NCBI RefSeq assembly: GCF_000731315.1 | Contig: NZ_HG938353.1 | Location: 4,153,501-4,217,500, forward strand | DNA from: Neorhizobium galegae bv. orientalis str. HAMBI 540 | Lineage (GTDB): Bacteria; Pseudomonadota; Alphaproteobacteria; Rhizobiales; Rhizobiaceae | DNA: 64,000 nucleotides | Direction of reading: 5' to 3' | Part shown: one piece after another, positions 38,100 through 48,362 of the stretch | How the letters are laid out: the number at the start of each line of letters is the position of its first letter | How positions within the stretch are numbered: position 1 is the stretch's first letter | Translations under genes and position numbers: made by a program | Notes under the pieces: model-generated | The model's input: only the letters and a program-made list of their open reading frames with translations | What the model was told of the DNA's origin: nothing | The model's database searches: none

Positions 38100-39713
38100 A
38101 TGGAGGAGTTTGGACTTCACAACCCGTCCAAGGGTTTAGCGGCGATCGGTCTCGGCGGTGTATCGCGTGTTTATTACAATTCGTCCGAGGTTGAGCTCTA
38201 CGAAGAAGCAATCCGCCGCGGTGAAGCCGATCTGACGATCGACGGCGCACTCCGCGCCGTCACCGGCCAGCACACCGGCCGCTCCCCCAAGGACAAGTTC
38301 ATTGTCCGCGATGCCGGCACCGAGAACCGCGTCTGGTGGGGTGCCGACAACAAGCCCATGAAACCGGAACACTTCGAAGCCCTGAAGAAGGACATGCTCG
38401 CCCATGCGGCCGGCAAGACGCTGTTCGTCCAGGATCTGGTCGGCGGCGCCGATGCCGAATATGCCCTTCCGACCCGCGTCGTCAGCGAATTCGCCTGGCA
38501 CGCTCTCTTCATCCGCAATCTTTTGATCCGTCCGGAACGCGCCACGCTCGAAAGCTTCGAAGAAAAGCTGACGATCATCAACCTGCCGAGCTTCAAGGCG
38601 GATCCCGCCCGCCACGGCTGCCGCACGGAGACGGTGATCGCCTGCGATTTCACCAATGGCCTCATCCTGGTCGGCGGCACCTCCTATGCCGGCGAAAACA
38701 AGAAATCGGTCTTCTCCGTGCTCAACTACTTCCTGCCGGAAGAGGGTGTCATGCCGATGCACTGCTCGGCCAATGTCGGCCCGAACGGCGATACCGCGCT
38801 GTTCTTCGGTCTATCCGGCACCGGCAAGACCACGCTGTCGGCCGATCCGAAGCGGACGCTGATCGGTGACGACGAACATGGCTGGGGCAAAAACGGCGTC
38901 TTCAATTTCGAAGGCGGCTGCTATGCCAAGGCCATCAATCTTTCGGCCGAAGCCGAGCCGGAAATCTATGCCGCGACCCGCCGTTTCGGCACGGTGATCG
39001 AAAACGTCGTGCTCGACGGGAACCGGGTTCCGGATTTCAACGACGATTCGCTGACCGAAAACACCCGTAGCGCCTATCCACTGCATTTCATTCCGAATGC
39101 ATCGAAGACCGGCGTGGCGCCGCAGCCGAAGTCGATCATCATGCTGACCGCCGATGCTTTCGGCGTCATGCCGCCGATCGCCAAGCTGACGCCCGAACAG
39201 GCGATGTACCACTTCCTCTCCGGCTACACCGCCAAGGTCGCCGGCACGGAAAAGGGTGTCACCGAGCCGGAAGCGACGTTCTCGACCTGCTTCGGTGGGC
39301 CGTTCATGCCCCGTCACCCGGCCGAATACGGCAACCTGCTCAAGGAACTGATCGCCCGCCACGGGGTCGATTGCTGGCTCGTCAACACCGGCTGGACCGG
39401 CGGTGCTTACGGCGTCGGCCGCCGCATGCCGATCAAGGCGACCCGCGCTCTCCTGAGTGCAGCGCTCGATGGCAGCCTCAAGAATGTGGAGTTCCGTACC
39501 GATCCCAACTTCGGTTTCGCCGTGCCGGTCGCCGTTGAAGGCGTCGACAATGCGATCCTCGATCCTCGCTCGACCTGGGCGGACGGCGCCGCGTTCGACG
39601 TCTATGCCAAGAAGCTCGTCTCGATGTTCATCCAGAACTTCGGGCAATACGAAGGCCACGTCGACAGCAAGGTGAGAAGCGCCGCTCCGGTCATGCTTGC
39701 CGCCGCCGAGTAA
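38100..39713 (+). CDS. pckA: Phosphoenolpyruvate carboxykinase (ATP)
   Basis: The 537-residue enzyme converts oxaloacetate and ATP to PEP in gluconeogenesis. The ATP loop is [11 protein letters not shown], followed by GDDEHGWG and the PEPCK-specific MHCSANVG and [10 protein letters not shown]. Length and motifs are normal for the ATP-dependent family. The gene is divergent from chvI and ends just before a parS-like site and a terminator. Confidence 0.97.
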   Translation: MEEFGLHNPSKGLAAIGLGGVSRVYYNSSEVELYEEAIRRGEADLTIDGALRAVTGQHTGRSPKDKFIVRDAGTENRVWWGADNKPMKPEHFEALKKDMLAHAAGKTLFVQDLVGGADAEYALPTRVVSEFAWHALFIRNLLIRPERATLESFEEKLTIINLPSFKADPARHGCRTETVIACDFTNGLILVGGTSYAGENKKSVFSVLNYFLPEEGVMPMHCSANVGPNGDTALFFGLSGTGKTTLSADPKRTLIGDDEHGWGKNGVFNFEGGCYAKAINLSAEAEPEIYAATRRFGTVIENVVLDGNRVPDFNDDSLTENTRSAYPLHFIPNASKTGVAPQPKSIIMLTADAFGVMPPIAKLTPEQAMYHFLSGYTAKVAGTEKGVTEPEATFSTCFGGPFMPRHPAEYGNLLKELIARHGVDCWLVNTGWTGGAYGVGRRMPIKATRALLSAALDGSLKNVEFRTDPNFGFAVPVAVEGVDNAILDPRSTWADGAAFDVYAKKLVSMFIQNFGQYEGHVDSKVRSAAPVMLAAAE

Positions 39714-39721
39714 TCTTTGAA

Positions 39722-39737
39722 GGATTCACGTGAAACC
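39722..39737. promoter_or_regulatory. parS-like site after pckA
   Basis: GGATTCACGTGAAACC matches parS at 13 of 16 positions; the inner GATTCACGTGAAAC is the same 14-mer as at 13293. It touches the pckA terminator stem. Confidence 0.65.
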
Positions 39738-39776
39738 GCCGGCCCGGGATAACACCCTGGGCCGGCGGTTTTCTTT
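39736..39776 (+). terminator. Intrinsic terminator of pckA
   Basis: CCGCCGGCCCGGG (39736-39748) pairs with CCTGGGCCGGCGG (39756-39768) with one imperfection, followed by TTTTCTTTTT. Confidence 0.9.
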
Positions 39777-39872
39777 TTGCCGGCTTTGTGGAAAAGATGC
39801 GGGCCTGCCGCATGTCGCCCGAACGTGGGTTCCGGATCACGGCATGCGCCCAAGAACAAAGACCAGAGACCC

Positions 39873-40307
39873 ATGGCCAGCAATCCCCTTGTCATCAACA
39901 ACCGCATCACCATCGCCGGATGGGAACTGACGGAACAATTCGTGCTGGCGGGCGGGCCGGGCGGCCAGAACGTCAACAAGGTCTCGACGGCGGTCCAACT
40001 TTTCTACGACATCGTCAACACGCCGTCCCTGCCGGAACGGGTGAAGGAAAACGCCATCAAGCTCGCCGGAAAACGGGTGTCGAAGGATGGCGTGCTGATG
40101 ATAGAAGCGAACCGGTTCCGCAGCCAGGAGCGCAACCGCGAAGACGCGCGCGAGCGGCTGAAGGAACTGATCCTCAAGGCCGCCGAACCGCCGCCGCCGC
40201 CACGCAAGAAAACCAAGCCCACAAAGGGTTCGGTGGAGCGGCGGCTGAAGGAAAAATCCGGTCGTTCGGACGTCAAGAAGATGCGCGGCCGGCCAAGCGG
40301 CGACTAA
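39873..40307 (+). CDS. arfB: Alternative ribosome-rescue factor ArfB (peptidyl-tRNA hydrolase)
   Basis: The 144-residue protein is a class I release-factor-like hydrolase that frees stalled ribosomes without a codon. The GGQ catalytic motif is in LAGGPGGQNVNKVST near residues 25-40. The C-terminal tail is basic and Pro-rich (PPPPPRKKTKPTK...), as needed to enter the empty mRNA channel. ATG 39873 gives the usual N-terminus; the in-frame extension overlaps the pckA terminator region. It is followed 16 bp later by alkB. Confidence 0.93.
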   Translation: MASNPLVINNRITIAGWELTEQFVLAGGPGGQNVNKVSTAVQLFYDIVNTPSLPERVKENAIKLAGKRVSKDGVLMIEANRFRSQERNREDARERLKELILKAAEPPPPPRKKTKPTKGSVERRLKEKSGRSDVKKMRGRPSGD

Positions 40308-40323
40308 CGGCGGAGATTGATCT

Positions 40324-40935
40324 TTGGCGACGCTTGCGAATGGCATCAGGCACCTTCCCGGCTATCTGGATCGACCGGCGCAGGAGCATCTGGTCGAACT
40401 GATACGGGACATCGTAGCCGAGGCGCCGCTCTATACGCCCGAAATGCCCGGCACCGGCAAACCCATGTCGGTGCGCATGACCAATTGCGGCCCGCTCGGC
40501 TGGGTAACGGACAAACAGCAGGGGTATCGCTACCAATCCTATCACCCGGCGACGAAGAAGCCGTGGCCCGCGATGCCGCAGGAATTGCTCGATCTCTGGG
40601 AAACGCTCGGCGGCTATTCGAAGCCGCCGGAAGCCTGCCTCATCAACTTCTATTCCGACGACGCCAAGATGGGCCTGCATCAGGACCGGGACGAGAACGA
40701 TCTGGCCGCCCCTGTTCTCTCCGTCTCGCTCGGCAATAGCTGCCTGTTCCGGGTCGGCGGCCTGAGCCGCAAGGACCCGACCGGCTCTTTCCGGCTGTCG
40801 AGTGGGGACGTCGTTGTGCTGGGCGGAGAGGGGCGTCTGGCGTTCCACGGCGTCGACCGTATTTACCCCGGCACGTCGACGCTGTTGAAGAACGGCGGAC
40901 GCATCAACCTGACGCTCCGCCGCGTGAACAGCTGA
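40324..40935 (+). CDS. alkB: AlkB-type 2-oxoglutarate/Fe(II) dioxygenase
   Basis: The 203-residue protein is an AlkB-like demethylase that repairs alkylated bases. The iron ligands are HQDRDE (His-x-Asp) and a later His in FHGVDR, and the 2-oxoglutarate-binding Arg is in RINLTLRR at the end. NFYSDDAKMGLHQD is characteristic. The start appears to be TTG 40324, with GGCGGAG upstream; no ATG gives a full-length domain. It is convergent with coaA. Confidence 0.92.
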   Translation: MATLANGIRHLPGYLDRPAQEHLVELIRDIVAEAPLYTPEMPGTGKPMSVRMTNCGPLGWVTDKQQGYRYQSYHPATKKPWPAMPQELLDLWETLGGYSKPPEACLINFYSDDAKMGLHQDRDENDLAAPVLSVSLGNSCLFRVGGLSRKDPTGSFRLSSGDVVVLGGEGRLAFHGVDRIYPGTSTLLKNGGRINLTLRRVNS

Positions 40936-40966
40936 CGATTTAGTTCAATAGCCGGCGATCGATCGC

Positions 40967-41962
40967 CTACAGTTTCCGCAGTTCGACCGTTTCCACCAGG
41001 TGGTTGCGGCCCTTGCGCAGGATGAGGTCCGCCCGCGGCCTGGTCGGCAGAATGTTCTGGCGCAGGTTCTTCAGGTTGATGTTTTCCCACAATCCTTCGG
41101 CAACGGCGCGGGCCGCATCCGCATCGATCGCCGCGTATTTCTTGAAGAACGAGGTCGGATCGCGGAAGGCGGTCTGGCGCAACTTCATGAAGCGCTGGAC
41201 ATACCAATTGTGGATCTGCTCTTCGTCGGCATCGATATAAATCGAGAAGTCGAAGAAGTCCGAGACGATCGGAACGATCTTGCCGTCGGCCGGCAGCGCC
41301 CGTGACTGGAGGACGTTGATGCCTTCGAAGATCAGGATGTCCGGTCGGTCGACGAGCGTGTATTCGTCCGGCAGAACGTCGTAGGTGAGATGCGAATAAC
41401 GCGGCGCCCTGACGTTTGGTTCGCCGGCCTTGATTGCAGACAGGAACCTCAGGATGGAGCCGATATCGTAGCTTTCCGGAAACCCCTTGCGCTCCATCAG
41501 GTTTTCCCGGCTCAGCACGGCGTTTGGATAGAGGAAACCGTCGGTGGTGATCAGATCCACTTTCGGGCTCGACGGCCAGCGGGCGAGCAGTTCCTTCAGG
41601 ATACGTGCGGTGGTCGATTTGCCAACCGCGACCGACCCGGCAATGCCGATGATGAAGGGCGTCTTGGTGATGTCGGAAAGGCTCAGGAACCGGTTTCGCT
41701 GCTGGAAGAGGCGTTGCGTCGCCTCCACATGCGTCGACAGCAGGCGCGACAGAGAGAGATAGATGCGCCTGACTTCATCGAGATCGATCGGGTCGTCCAG
41801 CGAACGCAACCTCTGCACCTCGTCGGCGGTGAGCGTCAGGGGCGTGTCTGCGCGGAACTTCGCCCATTCCTCCGCACTGAAGCGGTGATAGGGTGAATAA
41901 TATTCCGCATTCGAGCCGGTTTCGAGCTCAGGCGTCTCGGCGGGCTGGGAAACGATGTTCAT
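40967..41962 (-). CDS. coaA: Type I pantothenate kinase
   Basis: The 331-residue enzyme phosphorylates pantothenate, the first and regulated step of CoA synthesis. The P-loop GSVAVGKST is at residues 109-117, with the family features [20 protein letters not shown] and [17 protein letters not shown]. It closes the (-) his cluster, overlapping hisE by 4 bp. A perfect 14-bp palindrome (40954-40967) sits at its stop without a T-tract. Confidence 0.96.
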   Translation of the reverse strand: MNIVSQPAETPELETGSNAEYYSPYHRFSAEEWAKFRADTPLTLTADEVQRLRSLDDPIDLDEVRRIYLSLSRLLSTHVEATQRLFQQRNRFLSLSDITKTPFIIGIAGSVAVGKSTTARILKELLARWPSSPKVDLITTDGFLYPNAVLSRENLMERKGFPESYDIGSILRFLSAIKAGEPNVRAPRYSHLTYDVLPDEYTLVDRPDILIFEGINVLQSRALPADGKIVPIVSDFFDFSIYIDADEEQIHNWYVQRFMKLRQTAFRDPTSFFKKYAAIDADAARAVAEGLWENINLKNLRQNILPTRPRADLILRKGRNHLVETVELRKL

Positions 41963-42282
41963 GATGTCGGCCGGCTTGCCTTTTCTTGAAGGCCGGACTG
42001 GCCGGTCCTTCGCTGGAGTTCGTCGAGCACATCCTGCAACGGCACCGCTGCAATATTCAAGACGACTAAAAGATGATAAAGGAGATCGGCGCTCTCTGCG
42101 GTGAGATTGTTCCGGTCCTGCTTGATCGCAGCAATCACCGTTTCGACCGCTTCCTCGCCAAGCTTCTTGGCGGCCTTCTCCTGGCCGGCGGCGACCAGTT
42201 TTGCCGTCCAGGATTCCTCCGGCGATACCTTGGCCCGCTCGGCGACGATCCGCTCGAGGTCGATCAGGGAAAATTCACTCAT
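41959..42282 (-). CDS. hisE: Phosphoribosyl-ATP pyrophosphatase
   Basis: The 107-residue enzyme hydrolyses phosphoribosyl-ATP to phosphoribosyl-AMP in histidine synthesis. It is a MazG-like all-alpha protein with [15 protein letters not shown] and [13 protein letters not shown] supplying the acidic metal ligands. It stands alone, not fused to HisI as in enterobacteria. It lies 18 bp after hisF and overlaps coaA. Confidence 0.95.
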   Translation of the reverse strand: MSEFSLIDLERIVAERAKVSPEESWTAKLVAAGQEKAAKKLGEEAVETVIAAIKQDRNNLTAESADLLYHLLVVLNIAAVPLQDVLDELQRRTGQSGLQEKASRPTS

Positions 42283-42300
42283 AACATTCTCTCCGACCGC

Positions 42301-43077
42301 TCAATCGAGCCGCATGGCGATGCCGTGCTCTGCCATATAGTGCTTTGCCTGACCGACCGTATAGGTCCCGAAATGGAAAATCGATGCGGCCAGCACTGCC
42401 GTCGCGTGGCCCTGTTTGATGCCGGCGACCATGTCGTCCAGGTTTCCAACCCCGCCCGACGCGATGACCGGTGCCCGGACGCTGTCGGCGATCATCCGCG
42501 TCAGCTCCAGGTCGTAGCCGCTCTTGGTGCCGTCCCGGTCCATGGAGGTGACGAGCAGCTCGCCGGCGCCGCGCTCCACCATGCTGATTGCAAATTCCAC
42601 CGCATTGATGCCGGTCGGGTTGCGGCCGCCATGGGTAAATATCTCCCAGCGGTCCGTCTCGCCGGCACCGGAGACCTTCTTGGCGTCGATCGACACCACG
42701 ATGCACTGGTTGCCGAACTTGTCGGCGGCCTCAGCCACGAAGTCCGGATTGTTGACCGCCGCCGAGTTGATCGCGACCTTGTCGGCACCGGCAAGCAGCA
42801 GCTTGCGGATATCCGCCACGACACGCACACCGCCGCCGACGGTGAGCGGCATGAAGCAATGATCGGCGGTACGGGCGACGACATCGAAAATCGTCTCGCG
42901 ATTGTCGGAGGAGGCGGTGATGTCGAGGAAGCAGAGCTCGTCGGCACCAGCAGCGTCGTAGGCTTTCGCGGCCTCGACGGGATCGCCGGCGTCGATGAGA
43001 TCGACGAAGTTGACGCCTTTCACGACACGGCCGTCCTTGACGTCCAGGCAGGGGATGACACGAGCTTTGAGGGTCAT
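42301..43077 (-). CDS. hisF: Imidazole glycerol phosphate synthase, cyclase subunit
   Basis: The 258-residue TIM barrel takes ammonia from HisH and makes imidazole glycerol phosphate and AICAR. Catalytic Asp residues are in [15 protein letters not shown] and [14 protein letters not shown], with phosphate sites ASGGVGN and the VGGGVRV loop. It overlaps hisA by 4 bp. Confidence 0.97.
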   Translation of the reverse strand: MTLKARVIPCLDVKDGRVVKGVNFVDLIDAGDPVEAAKAYDAAGADELCFLDITASSDNRETIFDVVARTADHCFMPLTVGGGVRVVADIRKLLLAGADKVAINSAAVNNPDFVAEAADKFGNQCIVVSIDAKKVSGAGETDRWEIFTHGGRNPTGINAVEFAISMVERGAGELLVTSMDRDGTKSGYDLELTRMIADSVRAPVIASGGVGNLDDMVAGIKQGHATAVLAASIFHFGTYTVGQAKHYMAEHGIAMRLD

Positions 43078-43817
43078 GCGGCACGTCCTTGTCTGGAGCG
43101 GATCAGGGCCAGCGCTTCCGCCGGATCGATACGGCCGTCATAAAGCGCGCGGCCGGAAATGGCGCCTTCGAGCCGGGCTGCATCCGGCTCCAGCATGCGG
43201 TTGATATCGTCGAGCGAGGCAAGCCCGCCCGATGCGATCACCGGAATGGAAACGGCATCGGCGAGTTCCAGCGTCGAGGCCCAGTTGATGCCCGCCAGAA
43301 TGCCATCGCGGTCGATGTCGGTATAGATGATCGCGGAAACGCCGGCGCCTTCGAATTTCTTGGCCAGCTCGATCACGCCAAGCTCGGACGCCTCCGCCCA
43401 GCCCTCGACCGCCACCTTGCCGCCTTTGGCGTCGATGCCGACGGCGACCTTGCCCGGAAACTGCCTGCAGGCCTCGATGACCAGGGCCGGATCGCGCACC
43501 GCGACGGTGCCGAGGATGACGCGGGTCAGCCCGCGGGCCAGCCAGTTTTCAATATGGTCGAGCGTGCGAATGCCGCCGCCGAGCTGCACGGGGTTCTTGG
43601 TGGCCTTCAGGATTGCGTCGACGGCGGCACCATTGACGCTTGTCCCCGCGAAGGCGCCGTTCAGGTCTACCACATGCAGCCATTCGAAGCCCTGGTCCTC
43701 GAAGGACTTGGCCTGGGCTGCCGGGTCGGGATTGTAGACGGTGGCCTGGTCCATGTCGCCGAGCTTGAGGCGCACGCACTGGCCGTCTTTCAGGTCGATT
43801 GCAGGAAAGAGGATCAT
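43074..43817 (-). CDS. hisA: ProFAR isomerase
   Basis: The 247-residue TIM barrel isomerises ProFAR to [19 protein letters not shown] holds the catalytic Asp, LGGGIRT the first phosphate site, [12 protein letters not shown] the second Asp, and ASGGLAS the second phosphate site. It is preceded by hisH (29 bp) and overlaps hisF. Confidence 0.97.
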   Translation of the reverse strand: MILFPAIDLKDGQCVRLKLGDMDQATVYNPDPAAQAKSFEDQGFEWLHVVDLNGAFAGTSVNGAAVDAILKATKNPVQLGGGIRTLDHIENWLARGLTRVILGTVAVRDPALVIEACRQFPGKVAVGIDAKGGKVAVEGWAEASELGVIELAKKFEGAGVSAIIYTDIDRDGILAGINWASTLELADAVSIPVIASGGLASLDDINRMLEPDAARLEGAISGRALYDGRIDPAEALALIRSRQGRAA

Positions 43818-43846
43818 GTCTTCGGTCCTTGAGAGTTCGCGCGAGC

Positions 43847-44497
43847 TCAGGGCTTCCAGCGCAGGAAATTGGAGATGAGGGCAAGCCCTAGTGCCTGGCT
43901 TTTCTCAGGATGAAACTGAGAACCCGCCACGTTGTCGCGGCCGACGAACGCGGTCATCGAACCGCCGTACTCGGTGGTTGCGATCACGTCGCTGCGGTGC
44001 TTGGCCGCCAGGTGGTAAGAATGCACGAAATAGGCGTGCAGACCGTCCGACCCAGTCGGGATGCCGTCGAACAGCGGATGCGGGTGATGGATATCGAGCG
44101 TGTTCCAGCCGATCTGCGGGATCTTTAGGTTGGGATCGCTCGGGGTCATTTCGATGACATCGCCCTCGATCCAGCCGAATCCGTCGGTGGTCGTCTTTTC
44201 AAGCCCTCGCGACGACATCAGCTGCATGCCGACGCAGATGCCGAGGAAAGGGCGGCCCTTGTGCTCGACGACGTCGAGGATGGCTTCCCGCATGCCCGGC
44301 ACCGCATTGAGGCCGGCGCTGCAATCCGCATAGGCGCCGACGCCCGGCAGCACGATACGGTCGGCGGTTGCGACCGCTTCGGCTTTGTCCGTCAAGTCGA
44401 TCACGGCGTCGATGCCGGCTTCCCGGGCGGCCCGCTCAAAAGCCTTGGTCGCGGAACGGAGGTTGCCGGATCCGTAGTCAATGATTGCGACGCGCAT
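43847..44497 (-). CDS. hisH: Imidazole glycerol phosphate synthase, glutamine amidotransferase subunit
   Basis: The 216-residue class I amidotransferase feeds ammonia to HisF. The nucleophile is Cys88 in GICVGMQL, and the His and Glu are in [10 protein letters not shown] 44497 gives [13 protein letters not shown], the family start; the frame remains open far upstream but that part overlaps the DUF2628 gene. Confidence 0.96.
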   Translation of the reverse strand: MRVAIIDYGSGNLRSATKAFERAAREAGIDAVIDLTDKAEAVATADRIVLPGVGAYADCSAGLNAVPGMREAILDVVEHKGRPFLGICVGMQLMSSRGLEKTTTDGFGWIEGDVIEMTPSDPNLKIPQIGWNTLDIHHPHPLFDGIPTGSDGLHAYFVHSYHLAAKHRSDVIATTEYGGSMTAFVGRDNVAGSQFHPEKSQALGLALISNFLRWKP

Positions 44498-44988
44498 CAG
44501 CGTCCTCCATGTTCGAAAAGGCCCATGTGCGGGGCCTGCCATCCGGCGGCGGGCGGCTTTGCCTGCTTTGCCCACTCGGCCGAGACCGGCATTGGTTGTT
44601 GTTCCGGCTGCGGCAGGCCGGAGAAATAGATCTCCTCGGCCGTACGCAGATCGTGAGCGGAAATCACCGTTTCCAGTGTCCAACCGCGACGAATCAGCGC
44701 TTCGGAGCGATAATGTCGGCCCTCGAGCGCGATGAGCAGGCTGACGGCGACGCCGAACAGCAGCCCGGCGGTCCAGAAGCCCGGAATCTGCATCAGGACG
44801 ACGCTGCCGATCTGGGCGAGCAGAATGACGATGCCGGCGATCCACAGCCCATGCCAGAAAAGCCAGATCCAGGGAAACAACAGCGCGAGCCAGGAAAACC
44901 CGTCCCGCAGAACGAGGGTCGGCTGGAGATCCCTGTCGGGTCCGCTTCGCGGGTCATTGGGCGGTGTCAGAACGAGATAGCTTCTCAA
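44497..44988 (-). CDS. DUF2628 membrane protein in the his operon
   Basis: The 163-residue protein has a short N-terminus, three or so hydrophobic segments (about residues 25-75, [20 protein letters not shown] onward), and a soluble C-terminus with [13 protein letters not shown]. It fits DUF2628, function unknown. The start is inferred as TTG 44988, giving [12 protein letters not shown], with AGGAG 7 bp upstream; an upstream ATG at 45066 lies inside hisB. The stop overlaps hisH by one base. Confidence 0.8.
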   Translation of the reverse strand: MRSYLVLTPPNDPRSGPDRDLQPTLVLRDGFSWLALLFPWIWLFWHGLWIAGIVILLAQIGSVVLMQIPGFWTAGLLFGVAVSLLIALEGRHYRSEALIRRGWTLETVISAHDLRTAEEIYFSGLPQPEQQPMPVSAEWAKQAKPPAAGWQAPHMGLFEHGGR

Positions 44989-45007
44989 GGATTGTCTCCT
45001 CAAGCAG

Positions 45008-45631
45008 TCAGACCAGCATTCCCTTGGTCGAAGGAACGCGATTGGCCTGCCGCGGGTCGATTTCAATGGCGGCGCGAAGTGCCCGCGCCACGGCTTTGAA
45101 GCAGGTCTCGGCGATATGATGGTTGTTGGCGCCGTAATGGTTCAGCACATGCAGCGTGATGCCGGCATTCTGCGCCAGCGCCTGAAAAAATTCCCGCACC
45201 AGTTCCGTATCGAACGTGCCGATCTTCGGCGCGCTGAATGCGACGTTCCAGACCAGGAACGGCCGGCCGGACACGTCGATGGCCGCCTTGGTCATCGTTT
45301 CGTCCATGGCAAGGTCGAGCGAGGCGTAGCGGGTGATGCCGCGACGGTCGCCAAGCGCCTTGGAGATCGCCTGGCCGATCGCGATACCGGTGTCTTCCAC
45401 CGTGTGGTGGTCGTCGATATGCAGGTCGCCAGTGACCTCGATGTCCATGTCGATCAGCGAATGTCGCGAAAGCTGGTCCAGCATATGGTCGAAGAAGCCG
45501 ACGCCCGTGGAAATCCTGGCCGCGCCGGTGCCGTCGAGATTGACGGAAACGGAAACGGAGGTTTCGTTGGTCTTGCGGACGATGTTGCCCACGCGTGCGG
45601 TTGTCGTCTCACCCATCTGGGTCTGCTCCAT
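45008..45631 (-). CDS. hisB: Imidazoleglycerol-phosphate dehydratase
   Basis: The 207-residue manganese enzyme dehydrates imidazole glycerol phosphate. The two metal-binding repeats are visible: [11 protein letters not shown] with [17 protein letters not shown] HHTVED, and [10 protein letters not shown] later. It is the monofunctional form, without the phosphatase of enterobacterial HisB. It leads the (-) his cluster and is divergent from hslV. AAGGAG precedes the ATG at 45631 by about 9 bp. Confidence 0.96.
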   Translation of the reverse strand: MEQTQMGETTTARVGNIVRKTNETSVSVSVNLDGTGAARISTGVGFFDHMLDQLSRHSLIDMDIEVTGDLHIDDHHTVEDTGIAIGQAISKALGDRRGITRYASLDLAMDETMTKAAIDVSGRPFLVWNVAFSAPKIGTFDTELVREFFQALAQNAGITLHVLNHYGANNHHIAETCFKAVARALRAAIEIDPRQANRVPSTKGMLV

Positions 45632-45806
45632 GCGATCGATCTGCGCTCCTTATCAGGCACGACGCCAAATATCCAGCAAAAGCAGGGCCGTGGCGGCGGC
45701 ATTGCGTCATGAGATTGCATTCGCCCTGGACCGACTTACATAAATGCCCAACGGGGCGGAAATGCTCTGAAAACCAATGCCCGCAGGACGGGCCAACGGG
45801 TGCCTT

Positions 45807-46334
45807 ATGACAACCATTATTACTGTTCGGAAAGGCGGCAAGGTCATCATGGCCGGCGACGGCCAGGTGAGCCTTGGCCAGACCGTGATGAAGGGCAATG
45901 CCCGCAAAGTGCGGCGCATCGGCAAGGGCGAAGTGATCGCCGGTTTCGCCGGCGCGACCGCCGACGCGTTCACGCTACTCGACCGGCTTGAAAAGAAGCT
46001 CGAACAATATCCGGGCCAGCTGATGCGAGCCGCCGTCGAGCTCGCCAAGGACTGGCGTACGGACAAATACCTGCGCAATCTCGAAGCGATGATGCTGGTC
46101 GCCGACAAGTCGACGACGCTGGCGATCACCGGCAATGGCGACGTGCTCGAACCGGAGCACGGAACGATCGCGATCGGCTCCGGCGGCAACTATGCCTATG
46201 CCGCCGCCCGCGCGATGATGGACACGGACAAATCGGCCGAGGAGATCGCCCGCAAGGCGCTCGATATCGCCGCCGATATCTGCGTCTATACCAACCACAA
46301 CCTGGTCATCGAAACGCTGGACGCCGATGGCTGA
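45807..46334 (+). CDS. hslV: ATP-dependent protease subunit HslV (ClpQ)
   Basis: The 175-residue proteasome-like peptidase forms a dodecamer with HslU caps. ATG 45807 exposes [19 protein letters not shown] after Met removal, leaving the Thr nucleophile at the N-terminus, so longer starts are excluded. [16 protein letters not shown] and [13 protein letters not shown] are family features. The 3' end overlaps the acetyltransferase gene by 8 bp. Confidence 0.97.
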   Translation: MTTIITVRKGGKVIMAGDGQVSLGQTVMKGNARKVRRIGKGEVIAGFAGATADAFTLLDRLEKKLEQYPGQLMRAAVELAKDWRTDKYLRNLEAMMLVADKSTTLAITGNGDVLEPEHGTIAIGSGGNYAYAAARAMMDTDKSAEEIARKALDIAADICVYTNHNLVIETLDADG

Positions 46335-46845
46335 TGGCGCCCCCCGCTACTCGTTTCGTGATGTCACCCATGAGGATTTTCCTCTGCTGGCGACGTGGCT
46401 CGCCGAGCCGCATATCGCGAAATGGTGGGGTAAGGTCGACGAGGAACTGGCGAGCATCGAATATTCGATGACGAGCGTCGAGACCCGGCCGATGATCGCG
46501 GAACTGGACGGCAAGCCGATCGCCTATCTCCAGTATTATGACCCGCATCTCGAAGAAGATCATCCCTATCAGGATCAGCCGAAGGGCACGCTTGGCATCG
46601 ACATCTCGATCGGCAATGCTGAGCTTGTCGGCATCGGCCATGGCAGCGCGATCATCCGCCAGCTGACCTCTGAACTTTTCGAGAACGGCGCAAAAAGGAT
46701 CGTTATCGATCCGGATCCGGACAACGCCCAGGCGATCCGCGCCTATGAAAAGGCCGGCTTCCGCTACGTCGACACCAGGATATCCATTTACGGTCCGGCC
46801 CATTTCATGGCGCTGGATGCACCAGAAGAAACGGATTTGACATGA
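46327..46845 (+). CDS. GNAT acetyltransferase, AAC(6')-like
   Basis: The 172-residue protein is a GNAT acetyltransferase of the type related to aminoglycoside 6'-N-acetyltransferases. It has an N-terminal [18 protein letters not shown], a middle LQYYDPH segment, a [12 protein letters not shown] acetyl-CoA loop, and [17 protein letters not shown]. The substrate is unknown, and relatives include protein and small-molecule acetylases. It overlaps hslV by 8 bp and hslU by 4 bp, so it is co-expressed with the protease. Confidence 0.88.
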   Translation: MADGAPRYSFRDVTHEDFPLLATWLAEPHIAKWWGKVDEELASIEYSMTSVETRPMIAELDGKPIAYLQYYDPHLEEDHPYQDQPKGTLGIDISIGNAELVGIGHGSAIIRQLTSELFENGAKRIVIDPDPDNAQAIRAYEKAGFRYVDTRISIYGPAHFMALDAPEETDLT

Positions 46846-48149
46846 GTAACTTTTCACCCCGGGAAATCGTCTCCGAGCTGGATCGGCACATCATCGGCCA
46901 GCACGACGCCAAGCGCGCGGTGGCGATTGCGCTGCGCAACCGCTGGCGCCGCCACCAGCTCGACGAGAGCCTGCGCGACGAAGTGATGCCCAAGAACATC
47001 CTGATGATCGGCCCGACCGGCGTCGGCAAGACGGAGATATCGCGGCGCCTGGCGAAGCTCGCCGGCGCGCCCTTCATCAAGGTCGAAGCGACCAAGTTCA
47101 CCGAAGTCGGTTATGTCGGCCGCGATGTCGAGCAGATCATCCGTGATCTCGTCGAGATCGGCATCGGCCTCGTGCGCGACAAGATGCGCGCCGATGTGCA
47201 GGCGAAAGCCCATATGAGCGCCGAGGAACGGGTGCTCGACGCGCTGGTCGGCGCCACGTCCTCGCCCGCCACCCGCGAAAGCTTCCGCAAGAAGCTGAGG
47301 GCCGGCGAGCTTGACGACAAGGAAATCGACATCGAGGTCACTGACACCGGTTCCGGCATGCCCGGTTTCGAAATCCCCGGCATGCCGGGCGCCAATATCG
47401 GCGTGCTGAACCTGTCGGAAATGTTCGGCAAGGCGATGGGCGGTCGCACCAAGAAGGTCCGTACCACCGTCAAGAAATCCTACGGCGAACTGATCCGCGA
47501 CGAATCCGACAAGCTGATCGACAACGAAGTCATCCAGCGCGAAGCCGTCCGTTCGGTCGAAAACGACGGCATCGTCTTCCTCGACGAGATCGACAAGATC
47601 GCCGCCCGTGACGGCGGTATGGGCGCCGGCGTGTCCCGCGAGGGCGTGCAGCGCGACCTGCTGCCGCTCGTCGAAGGCACGACGGTGTCGACCAAATACG
47701 GGCCGGTGAAAACCGACCACATCCTGTTCATCGCTTCGGGCGCCTTCCACGTCTCCAAGCCCTCCGATCTTCTGCCGGAGCTCCAGGGCCGCCTGCCGAT
47801 CCGGGTCGAGCTGAGGCCGCTCACCAAGGAGGACTTCCGCCGCATCCTGACGGAAACCGAGGCGAGCCTTATCCGCCAGTACAAGGCGCTGATGGAAACG
47901 GAAGAGCTGACGCTCGATTTTACGCCCGACGCGATCGATGCGTTGGCGGATGTCGCTGTGCACCTCAACTCATCGGTCGAGAATATCGGTGCCCGCCGGC
48001 TGCAGACCGTGATGGAACGGGTGCTTGACGAAATCTCGTTCAATGCGCCCGATCAGGGCGGAACCGCGGTGACGATCGATGCGGAATACGTCAAGAAGCA
48101 TGTTGGCGATCTCGCCGCCGACACCGATCTGTCGCGCTATATTCTCTGA
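46842..48149 (+). CDS. hslU: ATP-dependent protease ATPase subunit HslU
   Basis: The 435-residue AAA+ unfoldase feeds substrates to HslV. The Walker [10 protein letters not shown] is at residues 57-65, Walker B and sensor regions include [13 protein letters not shown], and the C-terminal tail ends SRYIL, the part that docks into HslV. The I-domain lies between the two, about residues 110-230. It is preceded by the acetyltransferase with an ATGA overlap. Confidence 0.97.
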   Translation: MSNFSPREIVSELDRHIIGQHDAKRAVAIALRNRWRRHQLDESLRDEVMPKNILMIGPTGVGKTEISRRLAKLAGAPFIKVEATKFTEVGYVGRDVEQIIRDLVEIGIGLVRDKMRADVQAKAHMSAEERVLDALVGATSSPATRESFRKKLRAGELDDKEIDIEVTDTGSGMPGFEIPGMPGANIGVLNLSEMFGKAMGGRTKKVRTTVKKSYGELIRDESDKLIDNEVIQREAVRSVENDGIVFLDEIDKIAARDGGMGAGVSREGVQRDLLPLVEGTTVSTKYGPVKTDHILFIASGAFHVSKPSDLLPELQGRLPIRVELRPLTKEDFRRILTETEASLIRQYKALMETEELTLDFTPDAIDALADVAVHLNSSVENIGARRLQTVMERVLDEISFNAPDQGGTAVTIDAEYVKKHVGDLAADTDLSRYIL

Positions 48150-48161
48150 GCGGCAATCGTG

Positions 48162-48188
48162 GCAGCCGGGCAACGTCCGGCTGCTCAT
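48162..48188 (+). terminator. Probable terminator of the hslV-hslU operon
   Basis: GCAGCCGG (48162-48169) pairs with CCGGCTGC (48177-48184), followed by a weak TCATTT. Confidence 0.5.
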
Positions 48189-48362
48189 TTGCGGGTGCTG
48201 ACGGGATTTTGAACGCCCGTGTCTCGACACGGTCCTTGCGCCTCGCGTAAGGGAAGCGCGTTTTCATGGAAAATATCCGACGCTTGAGTGAGTCGGTCTG
48301 GAATGGCTTTAAGCATTCGGTGCCGGAGATCGGCATGGTCGAAGTCCTGGGACACGCAAATC

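Noticed and set aside
40954..40967. 14-bp palindrome GGCGATCGATCGCC between alkB and coaA as a terminator
   Set aside because: It has no loop or T-tract and runs into the coaA stop, so I did not list it as a terminator.
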